In this document: positions 8,541-19,593 of the stretch, in pieces
How the letters are laid out: each line of letters starts with the position of its first letter
Position numbering within the stretch: position 1 is the first letter of the stretch
DNA from: Myxococcota bacterium
GTDB lineage: Bacteria > Myxococcota_A > UBA9160 > UBA4427
Length of the DNA stretch: 35,065 nucleotides
Direction of reading: 5' to 3'
Assembly (NCBI GenBank): GCA_028278345.1
Contig: JANQEL010000214.1
Coordinates: 1-35,065 of the forward strand
Translations under genes and position numbers: made by a program
The notes under the pieces: generated by a model
Seen by the model: only the letters and a program-made list of their open reading frames with translations
Databases searched by the model: none
Told to the model about the DNA's origin: nothing

Positions 8541-8816
8541 CTACCGAAGGGCCCGGCCGTCGTCGACCGGAACGGCAACCGGCTCGGCGTTTTCTTCCTG
8601 CGCTTCCTGCGCGGCCTTCAACATTCCGAAGACCTGATCCTTGTCCGAAACGCGAAGCCCCAACGCCAGGAGGATCTTGCGCTTCGTATCCAACCGGCAG
8701 GGGCGACCGGCTTCGACGCGATCGATCGTGAGCGACGAAAGACCCGCCTTTCGTGCAAGCTCGGCCTTGCTCATCATCAAGCTCTCGCGATATCGCTGAA
8801 CGTTGTTTCTGGGCAC
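8541..8816 (-). CDS. XRE-family helix-turn-helix regulator upstream of pilM
   Basis: Small DNA-binding protein of 91 residues from a GTG at 8816 with GGAGGAG five bases upstream; a frame open to 8840 is an alternative. The region SKAELARKAGLSSLTIDRVEAG (about residues 15-36) is the classic five-helix HTH_3 pattern, followed by KRKILLALGL. The Glu/Ala-rich tail has no recognised domain. It is first in the pilMNOPQ operon, and a 17-bp inverted repeat begins 25 bp before its start, so autoregulation of pilus genes is a reasonable inference. Confidence 0.85.
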   Translation of the reverse strand: MPRNNVQRYRESLMMSKAELARKAGLSSLTIDRVEAGRPCRLDTKRKILLALGLRVSDKDQVFGMLKAAQEAQEENAEPVAVPVDDGRALR

Positions 8817-8840
8817 CTCAGCTCCTCCACCAACACGCAC

Positions 8841-8857
8841 TCGTCATGCAGTGACGA
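8841..8857. promoter_or_regulatory. Inverted repeat, candidate XRE operator
   Basis: TCGTCA and TGACGA are perfect inverted 6-mers around a 5-bp spacer (TGCAG), just upstream of the XRE gene's ribosome site. The size and symmetry fit an operator for a dimeric HTH_3 repressor. Binding is inferred only. Confidence 0.4.
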
Positions 8858-8933
8858 CTGGCGCAATGAGACGTTCGGTGGTATCGGCCCCAGGTTTCGG
8901 CGACTTGAGTGCACGAGTCACCGCCGCACGCGC

Positions 8934-8961
8934 TTGCGAAGCACACGATTGTGACTTGCAA
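8934..8961. promoter_or_regulatory. Imperfect 28-bp dyad
   Basis: TTGCGAAG and CTTGCAA form imperfect inverted arms around a CACGATTGTG core, near the middle of the divergent region. It could bind a dimeric regulator of either flanking operon; no protein is assigned. Confidence 0.3.
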
Positions 8962-9148
8962 CACATCTGCGGAAATCATCCATCCCACTGCAACCCGATA
9001 CCGAGATGTGTCGGGCATCACAGAATTGAAGGCACGTTCAAGCTGAACGCAGCGCTTTCCCCTCAGGACCGGAGCACGGTGGCCCGATGTTTCATGAGAG
9101 CCTTCTGTTGCCGCCCTGCACGGCCCCTGCGACACCGCGTGGTGACGC

Positions 9149-9168
9149 CGCGAAACGCGTTTTTCGCG
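9149..9168. promoter_or_regulatory. Inverted repeat in the response-regulator leader
   Basis: CGCGAAA and TTTCGCG are perfect inverted 7-mers with a 6-bp spacer, ending 37 bp before the response-regulator ATG. It may be an operator or a leader hairpin; it is not followed by a T tract after the second arm. Confidence 0.35.
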
Positions 9169-9205
9169 CAAGGACCGTGCGATTTGAAACGCCGCGAGCC
9201 CCCCG

Positions 9206-10541
<1,336 letters not shown>

Positions 10542-10567
<26 letters not shown>

Positions 10568-12065
10568 GGCCGCTGCGAACCTCGGTCTCGGCCTCTCCCT
10601 CGACCGGCACGCGCAACGCGAAGGTCGCACCGCCCAGCGGGCTCTCGTCGAGGAGTTCGAGGCTACCGCCCAGTTCTTCCGCCAGCCGCAGCGCATTGGC
10701 GAGGCCGAGCCCCGTCCCCTCCCCCGGATCCTTGGTGGTGTAGAACGGGTCGAAGATGCGCTCTCGATCCTCCGGGGCGACCCCTGGACCGTTGTCGGCG
10801 ACGCGGCATTCGATGCCGTCGGCGCTACGCCGCCCGAGGGCCGCGGCCGCATCTTCGTCGAGGTCGCGCACGGAGAGCACCGCGGGGCGCACCTCGATCT
10901 CGATTCGCGGCGACTCGACGCCGCGCGCGGCATCACTCGCGTTGATCACGAGGTTGAGCAGGATCTGCGCCACGATGCTCTCGTCGGCGACGGCTCGCGG
11001 TAGCGCCTCGGCGGCACGGACGGCGTAGTCGATGTGCTCGTAGCGCTTCTGCGCCTGCACCAGGCTGGTGGCCTGGGTCGCGATCGCGGCGAGATCGATC
11101 GCCACGCGATTCGCGCGCGGGGGCCGCGAGAAGTCGAGGAGTTGTCGCAGGATCTCGCGGACCCGCGCGCCCTGCTCGGCCGCACGAGAAAGATGCGTGC
11201 GCGTCGCATCGCTGATCGAGTCATCGCGTTGGGCGAGGTCGAGGAACGCAAGCAACGCGCCCATGGGATTGCCGACCTCGTGGGCCACACCCGCAGCGAG
11301 ACTCCCGACCGAAGCGAGACGTTCGGCGCGATCGAGCCCATCACGTGCCGTACGAAGCGAGCGATTCGTCTGGCGAAGCTCGCCGATCGCCTTTTTGAGC
11401 TCGGCACTTCGCGCTTCGAGGGCTTCGCTCATCTCGTTGAATGCGTGGGCCACCGCAACGGCTTCGCGACTGCCCTCGACGTGAACCCGCGTGCCGCTCT
11501 CGCCCTCGCCGATCGCTCGCGCCGCATCGGATAGCTGCTGCAGGGGTGACAACACCCGTCGACGCAGGAGATACGCCCCCATCGCGATGAAGACCACGCA
11601 ATCGGCCAGCACGAGCCCGAGCAGCCAGCGGCCCGAGACCGCCGGCGGTACGCGGCCCACCGCGACTTCACCCGAGGACGCCGCGTCTTCCATCGGTAGC
11701 GCGAAACGGAGCGGCTCCCAGGGGCGACCCACGCCCACAACGGGTCCGCCGGCCGCACGAGCGCGCTCGGCGATCGCGAGCAACGCAGGCGAATCGACCT
11801 CCGGTTGAACCCCGACCGGGAGCAGCCGCCCTTCTTTCTCGAGCCACCACTGGGTCGGCTCGGTACCGCCAACGAAGCGGAAGCCGGGGGCCTGCGCCTC
11901 GGCGATGAGGGCCCGGCCGATCAGGTCGCGCACCTGTTCGAGCTGGATCGCCTGGGTGCGGATCATGAAGGCGGCGAGCAGACCCGTGGCCGTCACCATC
12001 ACGAGGGTCAGGCTCGCGAGCACCTCGAACTGAACGCCTCGAAGCGCTGGCTTGCGCCCGGCCAC
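10542..12065 (-). CDS. HAMP-domain sensor histidine kinase
   Basis: Inner-membrane sensor of 507 residues from a GTG start. One membrane helix at about 14-36, a periplasmic sensor region about 37-145 with no family I recognise, a second helix at about 146-167, HAMP about 168-220, coiled coil, then a HisKA domain with His262 (GVAHEVGNPMG). The ATPase domain shows the N box LNLVINASDAARG, G1 DNGPGV and G2 GTGLGLANAL. It starts one base after the pilR stop, so it is probably the last gene of the pilB-T-C-S-R transcript, and it runs convergently into the response regulator at 9206, which may be its cognate. Confidence 0.92.
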
Positions 12066-12066
12066 G

Positions 12067-13461
12067 TCAGTCGCTTCCGGGGTCGCCCTCGTCGAGGCCG
12101 AGCTTTTCGTAGCGGTAGCGGAACGAACGGAAGGAGATGCCGAGCAGGCCGGCTGCGCGCTTCTTCACGCCGCCGGTCTTGCGCATGGCTTCGGTGAGCA
12201 GCGCGCGCTCGTAGTTGTTCACCAGGTTCTCGAGATCGACGCCCTCGTCGGAGATCTGACACGAGTAGGTCTGTTCCGGTGGGCGTAGGATGGTGTCCGG
12301 GAAGGCATCAGCGGTGATCGCCTCCCCTCGCGAGAGCGCCACCGCGCGTTCGACGATGTTCTCGAGTTCGCGCACGTTGCCCGGGAAGTCGTAGGCCATG
12401 AGCTTGTCGAGGGCGCCGGGATCGAGGGGGAGCTCATCGCGCCCGAGTTCTTCCGAGAACTTCTCGACGAAGTGCTGCACCAACAGCGGGATGTCCTCAC
12501 GCCGCTCGGCCAGGGCCGGTAGCGGAATCTCCATCACGTTCAGGCGATAGAAGAGATCCTCGCGGAAGCGTCCCGCCGCGACTTCTTCGTCGAGCCGGCG
12601 GTTCGTCGCCGAGATGAGGCGCACGTTCACCGGCCGATCACTCGTGCCACCCACCCTGCGGATCGTCCGCTCCTGCAAAACGCGCAGGAGCTTCACCTGC
12701 AGCTGGGTCGAGAGCTCACCGATCTCGTCGAGGAAGAGCGAGCCGTTGTCCGCCGCTTCGAACAGGCCTTCCTTGTTGCTCACGGCGCCCGTGAACGAAC
12801 CCTTCACGTGGCCGAAGAGCTCGCTCTCGAGGAGGTTTTCGGGAATCGCGCCGCAGTTGATCGCGACGAAGGGTTCGTCGGCGCGGTCGCTCTGATCGTG
12901 GATCGCGCGGGCGACGAGTTCCTTCCCCGTACCGCTCGCACCGCTCACCAATACGTTGATCCGCGTGTCGGCCACCTGGGCGATCAGGTCGTAGACGTGC
13001 TGCATCACGGGTGAGGTGCCGATGATGGCGCGCGCCCGCTTGCGACCGCGAAGCTCCGAGCGAAGCCGCTCGTTTTCGCTCGAGAGCAGCTTCTTCTCGA
13101 GGGCCTTCTCGACGACGTGGCGGATCTCGTCGACCTTGAAGGGCTTCGTGATGTAGTCGTAGGCGCCCTCTTTCATGGCCGCGATCGCGCTGTCGGTCGT
13201 GGCGAACGCGGTGATCATGATGGTGACGGTGTCGAGCTCGTTGTCGCGCACGAAGCGCAGCAGATCGAGCCCCGAGCCGTCGGGCATCTGCATGTCGGTG
13301 ATCAGCAGATCGAAGTCGTCGCTCTCGAGGCAGAGCGTGCCACTCGTGACGTCGCTCGCCGTCATCACGTCGTAGCCTTCGCGACGGAAGAAGATCTCGA
13401 GGAACTCCTGCATCGAGCGCTCGTCGTCGACGATCAGGATGCGAGCCCGCGCGGCGTTCAC
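12067..13461 (-). CDS. pilR: Sigma-54-dependent response regulator PilR
   Basis: Partner of PilS; activates sigma-54 promoters, classically that of pilA. 464 residues from a GTG overlapping the pilS stop by four bases (GTGA), so translation is coupled. Receiver with Asp56 (TDMQMPDGSG); AAA+ domain with Walker A GASGTGKE at 174-181 and Walker B SLFLDE at 241-246; Fis-type helix-turn-helix at the end (GGVKKRAAGLLGISFRSFRYR). The sigma-54 contact loop is GSFTGA at 221-226 where GAFTGA is usual, a known variant in this family. Named from its position beside pilS and the pil motor genes. Confidence 0.93.
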   Translation of the reverse strand: MNAARARILIVDDERSMQEFLEIFFRREGYDVMTASDVTSGTLCLESDDFDLLITDMQMPDGSGLDLLRFVRDNELDTVTIMITAFATTDSAIAAMKEGAYDYITKPFKVDEIRHVVEKALEKKLLSSENERLRSELRGRKRARAIIGTSPVMQHVYDLIAQVADTRINVLVSGASGTGKELVARAIHDQSDRADEPFVAINCGAIPENLLESELFGHVKGSFTGAVSNKEGLFEAADNGSLFLDEIGELSTQLQVKLLRVLQERTIRRVGGTSDRPVNVRLISATNRRLDEEVAAGRFREDLFYRLNVMEIPLPALAERREDIPLLVQHFVEKFSEELGRDELPLDPGALDKLMAYDFPGNVRELENIVERAVALSRGEAITADAFPDTILRPPEQTYSCQISDEGVDLENLVNNYERALLTEAMRKTGGVKKRAAGLLGISFRSFRYRYEKLGLDEGDPGSD

Positions 13462-15317
13462 GAGTTCACCTCGATCCTTGCCTCAGCGCGCGCCTCGGCA
13501 TTCGGCAAGCGAATCCGGAAGGTCGTGCCAGCACCGGGTTGACTTTCGAGCTGCAATTCCCCTCCGTGGTTCATCACGATGCGATGCACGGTCGGAAGCC
13601 CGAGACCCGTTCCCCCGCGCTTGGTGGTGAAGAAGGGCTCGAAGATGTCGTCACGGACATCCTCGGCGATCCCACACCCCGTGTCGGAGATTTCGATTTC
13701 GAGCCAATCCATACACGTGCCCGTCGGCAGTTCCGACGCACCCGCGCCGGAACCGGGCGAACCCTGCGAGGCTTTTCGGTCGTCGTTCCCACGGGCTTGA
13801 GAACCGCCCTCCGGCGGCGCGCTGGCCGCCGAGCGGTGGACATCGATACCGAGATGGCCGCCATCGGGCATCGCCTGGAGGGCGTTCGTGGCGAGGTTCC
13901 AGAGCATCTGGCTCAGCTGATCGGCGTCACAGGCGATGCGAAGCCCAGGTTCGATCTCCCCGTGGAGTTTCACGTTCTCGGGCAGATTCGATTCGATCAT
14001 GTGGATCAGGTCGGCAAAGAGCTCGTCGACGTCGACCGTCGACTTCTCCGTGGGCGCCGGACGCGCGTAGCGCAGGAAGTCGGTAATGAGGTGGGAGAGC
14101 CGGTCGGCCTCCCGCACCACGATTCCCATGAGCCGCTTCGACTCCTCTTTCGACTCCCCCTCCAGCTCGAGGTCGCTCTCGAGGAGCTGCACCGATCCGG
14201 AGATGGACGCCAGGGGATTGCGAATCTCGTGGGCGATCTTGGCCGCGAGTTCGCCGACCGCGGCGAGACGCTCGGAGCGGGTGAGGTCGGATTCCATCGC
14301 CACGACGTCGGTCACGTCCTGGAAAATCACGACGTGCCCCTGGGCGCTGCCGTCTTCGCCCCAGAGGATGCTGTCGGCGAGGCCGAGGTGGAGGGTCTCA
14401 CCGTTGTGGTTCACGTAGCGCAGGCGCGTTCGCGAGTTCGGCGGCGGGGCCTGTCCCCCGATGCTGGGCAGGATCTCGGTCGCGCCCGGGATGATGTCCT
14501 CGAGCTCGCAGCCGATGGCTTCGCCCGCCGAGAGCCCGGTGATCCGTTCGGCCTCGGGATTGAACGAGCGGATCCGGCCCTCGGGGTCGGTCGTGAGCAG
14601 GCCGCTCATGATGCTGTCGATGGTGGCGCGATGCAGGTCGCGCAGCTGACGCAGATCGCTGGTGCGCGATTCGAGGGCCGCCCCCGTGCGCTGCAACTCA
14701 CGCGAGAGCAGGCTGGCGAGCGCCCCGATCGCGAAGAGCCCCCCGCCCTGCACCACCCACACCGCGAGCAGCCGCCAGAGCTCGATGCGCTGGCTCACCG
14801 CGAGCGCCCCGAGCCCCCAGCCCTCGTTCGCCGTGATCAGCGCGAAGCCGTAGGCGAGCATCGAGAGTGCAGCGGCGCCGATCGCGACGCGGCTGTGGAA
14901 GAGCAGCGCCCCGTACAGGATCACCAACACATAGAGGAAGGTGAAGACCGACTCGCGCCCCCCGCTGAAGTGCACCAGCGAAGTCACGATCGCGACGTCG
15001 GTCGCGATCTGCGCGGACGCGAAGCGCAGGGGGTTCTCGATGCGAGAGAGCGCCGTGCCGGAGAGCACCGCCGCGAAGAACGCGAACGTCACCGTCCAGT
15101 AGATGCCGTTGCGGGCCTCGTCGGAAAGGTCGCGACCGATTCCGTCGAGCCCGGCGGCAATCACCAGGCTGGAAAGCGCGAGGAAGAGCCGGCCGCCCAT
15201 CAGCCAGACGAGGCGACCGTCGGCCTGTCGGTCGATTTTCTCGTCGACTATCTCGTCGACCATCTCGTCGACCTGTTCTTCCAACTCGCTTTCCCGCGGC
15301 ATCCCCTCTTGCGCCAC
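13458..15317 (-). CDS. pilS: Pilus sensor histidine kinase PilS
   Basis: Six-helix inner-membrane kinase that signals to PilR. Chosen start is a GTG at 15317 just after pilC (619 residues); an ATG at 15302 is possible. A repeat VDEMVDEIVDEK precedes six hydrophobic segments at about 36-208. Then a PAS domain (about 230-345), HisKA with His363 (AAKIAHEIRNPLASIS), N box WNLATNALQAM, G1 DTGCGI and G2 GGTGLGL. Odd: about 42 residues rich in Ser, Gly, Pro and Ala (near 495-536) interrupt the ATPase domain between the N and G1 boxes. Upstream is pilC, downstream the overlapping pilR. Confidence 0.93.
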   Translation of the reverse strand: MAQEGMPRESELEEQVDEMVDEIVDEKIDRQADGRLVWLMGGRLFLALSSLVIAAGLDGIGRDLSDEARNGIYWTVTFAFFAAVLSGTALSRIENPLRFASAQIATDVAIVTSLVHFSGGRESVFTFLYVLVILYGALLFHSRVAIGAAALSMLAYGFALITANEGWGLGALAVSQRIELWRLLAVWVVQGGGLFAIGALASLLSRELQRTGAALESRTSDLRQLRDLHRATIDSIMSGLLTTDPEGRIRSFNPEAERITGLSAGEAIGCELEDIIPGATEILPSIGGQAPPPNSRTRLRYVNHNGETLHLGLADSILWGEDGSAQGHVVIFQDVTDVVAMESDLTRSERLAAVGELAAKIAHEIRNPLASISGSVQLLESDLELEGESKEESKRLMGIVVREADRLSHLITDFLRYARPAPTEKSTVDVDELFADLIHMIESNLPENVKLHGEIEPGLRIACDADQLSQMLWNLATNALQAMPDGGHLGIDVHRSAASAPPEGGSQARGNDDRKASQGSPGSGAGASELPTGTCMDWLEIEISDTGCGIAEDVRDDIFEPFFTTKRGGTGLGLPTVHRIVMNHGGELQLESQPGAGTTFRIRLPNAEARAEARIEVNS

Positions 15318-15336
15318 GGGCTGCTTGCCTCGCTCT

Positions 15337-16548
15337 CTAGTTGATCGCGTCGGCGATCTTGAAGATGGGCAGGTACATGGCAACGAGGATCGTACCGATC
15401 GAGCCGCCCATGAAGACCATCATGATCGGTTCGAGCATGGAGGTGAGCGCACCCACCGCCACGTCGACTTCGTCGTCGTAGAACTCGGCGATCTTCGTGA
15501 GCATGATCTCCATCGAACCGGTCTCTTCACCGACCGCCATCATCTGCACCATCATGGGCGGGAAGATGGACGAATCCTCGAGGGGCTCGGCGAGTTGCTT
15601 GCCCTCGGAGATCGCGGCGCGACAGTTCTGGAGTTCCTCCTCGATCAACATGTTGCCCGCGGTCTTCGCGGTGATGTCGAGGGCGTCGAGGATCGGCACA
15701 CCACTGGCGATCATGGTGCCCAGCGTCCGCGTGAAGCGCGCCACCGCCACCTTCTTGATGATCGGGCCGAAGACCGGGAGTTTCAGGTTCATCCGGTGGA
15801 TCTGGTACTTGAAGGCGAGGCTTCGCGAGTAGGCCTGCTTGAAGGCCGTGACCAGCAAGAACACGATGCCGATGCCGTACATCACGTAGGCCTGCAGCCA
15901 CTCGGAGAGCGCGATCACCATGGCCGTCGGGCCGGGCAGCTCGCCACCGAAGTCTTCGAACATCTTCTGGAAGACGGGAATCACCTTGACGAGGAGCAGG
16001 ATGATCACGATCACCGCCACCGTACTCACCGTGGCGGGGTAGACCATTGCGCCGCGCAGCTGGCGAGCGAGCTTGTCCGCCTTCTCGAGCTGGGTCGCGA
16101 GGCGGTTCATGATCGTGTCGAGGATGCCGCCGACCTCGCCGGCCGCGATCAGGTTGACGAAGAGATCGTCGAAGACCTGCGGGTGGCGCGAGAGCGACTC
16201 CGCGAAGGTCTGGCCCGACTCGACGTCGTTCCGGACCTCACCGATGATGCGCTTGAATGTCGCGTTCTCGTGGTTGTCGCCGAGGATCTGCAGACACTGC
16301 ACGAGGGGAAGACCGGCGTCGATCATCACCGCGAACTGACGCGTGAAGACGACGAGGTCCTTCGTCGTCACCTTCGGCTGCAGGAAGGTGAAGATGTCCT
16401 CGACGTTCTTCGGCTTCTCCTTGACGCTGATGGGCAGGATCCCCTGGGCGCGCAGCTGCGCCATCACCCCATCTTTGTCCGCCGCCTCCAACACGCCCTT
16501 CTTGTTGGCGCCCTGTCGCGTTCGTCCTGTCCAGGTATAGACCGCCAT
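15337..16548 (-). CDS. pilC: Type IV pilus platform protein PilC
   Basis: Polytopic inner-membrane protein on which the PilB and PilT motors act. 403 residues, typical. The N-terminal MAVYTWTGRTRQGANKKGVLEA is followed by two T2SSF/GspF repeats: FTRQFAVMIDAGLPLVQCL (about 68-86) and FTRTLGTMIASGVPILDAL (about 271-289). Hydrophobic segments lie near 170-192, 218-236 and 373-395. GGAG lies about 8 bases before the ATG. An 8-bp tandem repeat fills the gap to pilT, directly upstream of that ribosome site. Followed by pilS. Confidence 0.97.
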   Translation of the reverse strand: MAVYTWTGRTRQGANKKGVLEAADKDGVMAQLRAQGILPISVKEKPKNVEDIFTFLQPKVTTKDLVVFTRQFAVMIDAGLPLVQCLQILGDNHENATFKRIIGEVRNDVESGQTFAESLSRHPQVFDDLFVNLIAAGEVGGILDTIMNRLATQLEKADKLARQLRGAMVYPATVSTVAVIVIILLLVKVIPVFQKMFEDFGGELPGPTAMVIALSEWLQAYVMYGIGIVFLLVTAFKQAYSRSLAFKYQIHRMNLKLPVFGPIIKKVAVARFTRTLGTMIASGVPILDALDITAKTAGNMLIEEELQNCRAAISEGKQLAEPLEDSSIFPPMMVQMMAVGEETGSMEIMLTKIAEFYDDEVDVAVGALTSMLEPIMMVFMGGSIGTILVAMYLPIFKIADAIN

Positions 16549-16561
16549 TCCCCGCTCTCCC

Positions 16562-16593
16562 CTACTCGCCTATTCGCCTATTCGCCTATTCGC

Positions 16594-16601
<8 letters not shown>
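16562..16601. repeat. 8-bp tandem repeat between pilT and pilC
   Basis: Five head-to-tail copies of CTATTCGC (sense strand GGCGAATA): four perfect plus one with a single change. It starts inside the last codons and stop of pilT and ends just before the pilC ribosome-binding site. Unit length is not a multiple of three, but the pilT stop lies in the first copy, so only intergenic spacing would vary. Confidence 0.9.
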
Positions 16602-17673
<1,072 letters not shown>

Positions 17674-17722
17674 GACTGACCCGATCTCCCCTCTGACCTA
17701 ATACCCAGCCCTAGCCGGCTAT

Positions 17723-19441
17723 CTACCCAGCGTCCGAGGTCGACACGCGGAAGACCTCACTGAGCGTGATGCTTTGGTTGTGCAGCATGTTCAGTGCGCT
17801 CCTCCGCAGCGTCACCATCCCGCCGCGGATCGCTTCGCGCTTGATCTCAGTCGCCGAGGCCCCATTGAGAACGAACTCCTTCAGTTCCTCGGTCATCTTC
17901 ATCACTTCGTAGACGGCGATCCGACCCTTGTACCCGGTGTCCGAACAGTTGCCGCATCCGGCGCCCTTGGCGGGCGCGATCCCCTTGGCCTCGTCCTCGT
18001 CCATGCCCGCGTCGACCAGGTCCTGTGCCGTGACCTCCGGGTCGGGCTCCATGCACTCGGGGCAGATTCGGCGGGCGAGGCGCTGGGCCACGATGCAGTT
18101 GACCGACGAAGCGACGAGGAAGGGCTCGATACCCATGTTGAGGAGACGATTGACCGTGCTCGGTGCGTCGTTCGTATGGAGCGTCGACAGCACCATGTGG
18201 CCCGTCAGTGCGGCCTTCACCGCGATCTCAGCGGTCTCGAAGTCACGAATCTCACCGACCATGATGATGTCGGGGTCCTGACGCAGGAACGATCGGAGTG
18301 CAGCCGCGAAGTTCAGGCCGATGTCTTCGTGCATCTGCACCTGGTTGATGCCGCCGAGGTTGAACTCGACGGGGTCTTCCGCGGTGGAGAGGTTCTCGCC
18401 CGGCTGGTTGAGCTCGGACAATGCCGAGTAGAGCGTCGTCGTCTTACCGGAACCGGTCGGGCCGGTCACGAGCACCATGCCGAAGGGCTGATGGATGCAG
18501 TGCTGAAAATCGTCGAGCTGCTCCTGCTCGAAACCGAGCTTCGTCATGTCGAGCTGCAGGTTCGATTTATCGAGCAAGCGGAGCACGATCTTCTCGCCGA
18601 ACAGCGTCGGCAGCACCGACACACGAAAGTCCATCTCGCGGCCGCGTCCCATCTTCAGCTTGATGCGGCCATCCTGGGGCAGGCGTCGCTCGGCGATATC
18701 GAGCTCGGACATGATCTTGATGCGCGAGGTGAGCGCGTTCTTCAGCTTGATCGGCGGCTTCATCACCTCGTAGAGCACGCCATCGATTCGGTAGCGAACG
18801 CGGAAGCTCTTTTCGTAGGGCTCGATGTGGATATCCGACGTGTTCTTCTTGACCGCGTCGGTGAGGATGAGATTCACGAGCTTGACGACGGGGGCGTCTT
18901 CCGCCTCGCGACCGAGTTCGGCCGCGTCGACTTCTTCCTCGCCCTGGACGAGGTCGATGTCGGAGTCGTCGAAGCCAGCCATCACCTCGTCGAGGACGTC
19001 GGCCTGCTCGTAGAACTTCTCGATCGAGCGTTTGATGGCGTCTTCCGAGGCCACCACCGGCTGGATGTTGTAGCCGGTCAGGAACTTGATGTCGTCGAGG
19101 GCAAAGATGTTCGACGGGTCGGCCGTCGCGAGGATCAGCGTGGAGCCCGCGCGGTTGACGGGGACGACGTTGTGTTTCGTCGCCACGTCTTCCGGGATCA
19201 GCTGGGTGACTTCGGGATCGACGTCGAACTCGTCGAGGTTGATCGATGGCACGCCGTACTGCTTCGCGACGAAGTCTGTGAGTTCGGTCTCGTCGAGGAA
19301 GCCGAGCGAGGTGATCTCGGAACCGAGCCGCTTGCCCTTGGCCGATGCACCCTGGCGAGCTTGCTGGAGCTGATCCGCCGAAAGCAGATTCTCCTTGACG
19401 AGGAGTTCACCGATTCGCTCGTTCAACTTGTCGACCCCCAA
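17723..19441 (-). CDS. pilB: Pilus extension ATPase PilB
   Basis: Hexameric ATPase that drives pilus assembly. 572 residues. N-terminal GspE/MshE-type domain about 1-150 (RIGELLVKENLLSADQL), acidic linker near 155-182, Walker A GPTGSGKT at 327-334, Asp box STAEDPVEF, Walker B IIMVGEIRD at 392-400, His box TGHMVLSTLHTND at 413-425, and the zinc-binding cysteine pairs Cys460/463 and Cys496/499. The start is a TTG at 19441; another TTG at 19426 is possible and no ATG fits. A 12-bp tandem repeat lies just upstream. First gene of pilB-T-C-S-R and the extra kinase. Confidence 0.97.
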   Translation of the reverse strand: MGVDKLNERIGELLVKENLLSADQLQQARQGASAKGKRLGSEITSLGFLDETELTDFVAKQYGVPSINLDEFDVDPEVTQLIPEDVATKHNVVPVNRAGSTLILATADPSNIFALDDIKFLTGYNIQPVVASEDAIKRSIEKFYEQADVLDEVMAGFDDSDIDLVQGEEEVDAAELGREAEDAPVVKLVNLILTDAVKKNTSDIHIEPYEKSFRVRYRIDGVLYEVMKPPIKLKNALTSRIKIMSELDIAERRLPQDGRIKLKMGRGREMDFRVSVLPTLFGEKIVLRLLDKSNLQLDMTKLGFEQEQLDDFQHCIHQPFGMVLVTGPTGSGKTTTLYSALSELNQPGENLSTAEDPVEFNLGGINQVQMHEDIGLNFAAALRSFLRQDPDIIMVGEIRDFETAEIAVKAALTGHMVLSTLHTNDAPSTVNRLLNMGIEPFLVASSVNCIVAQRLARRICPECMEPDPEVTAQDLVDAGMDEDEAKGIAPAKGAGCGNCSDTGYKGRIAVYEVMKMTEELKEFVLNGASATEIKREAIRGGMVTLRRSALNMLHNQSITLSEVFRVSTSDAG

Positions 19442-19449
19442 CCGTCTTT

Positions 19450-19488
19450 CTACCGGCCTACCGACCGGCCTACCGACCGGCCCACCGG
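19450..19488. repeat. 12-bp tandem repeat upstream of pilB
   Basis: Two perfect copies of CCTACCGACCGG at 19457-19480, flanked on both sides by shorter diverged copies (CTACCGG and CCACCGG). It ends 8 bp before the pilB start, where a ribosome site would be expected. Confidence 0.75.
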
Positions 19489-19593
19489 CGCCTCACGGGT
19501 GGCGCGACTGCGCACACACCCGCTCGTATTCGCGCGATCCCAGCGCCTGGCCCCGGCGTCAGCCGATGGCAAAAGCGATGCAATCCCGACGAA

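Larger units (their letters stand above)
8817..9205. other. Divergent control region, no gene
   Basis: About 390 bp separating the minus-strand XRE/pil operon from the plus-strand response regulator. Frames here are short and lack family features. It holds at least three inverted repeats (listed separately) and presumably two promoters. I found no convincing sigma-70 or sigma-54 promoter by eye. Confidence 0.6.

Noticed and set aside
8817..9205. Sigma-54 promoter for either divergent operon
   Set aside because: I looked for GG and GC at -24/-12 spacing in a TGGCAC-N5-TTGC context on both strands and found no good match.
13539..15344. 601-codon plus-strand frame opposite pilS
   Set aside because: Shadow of PilS; no family motif and no ribosome site.
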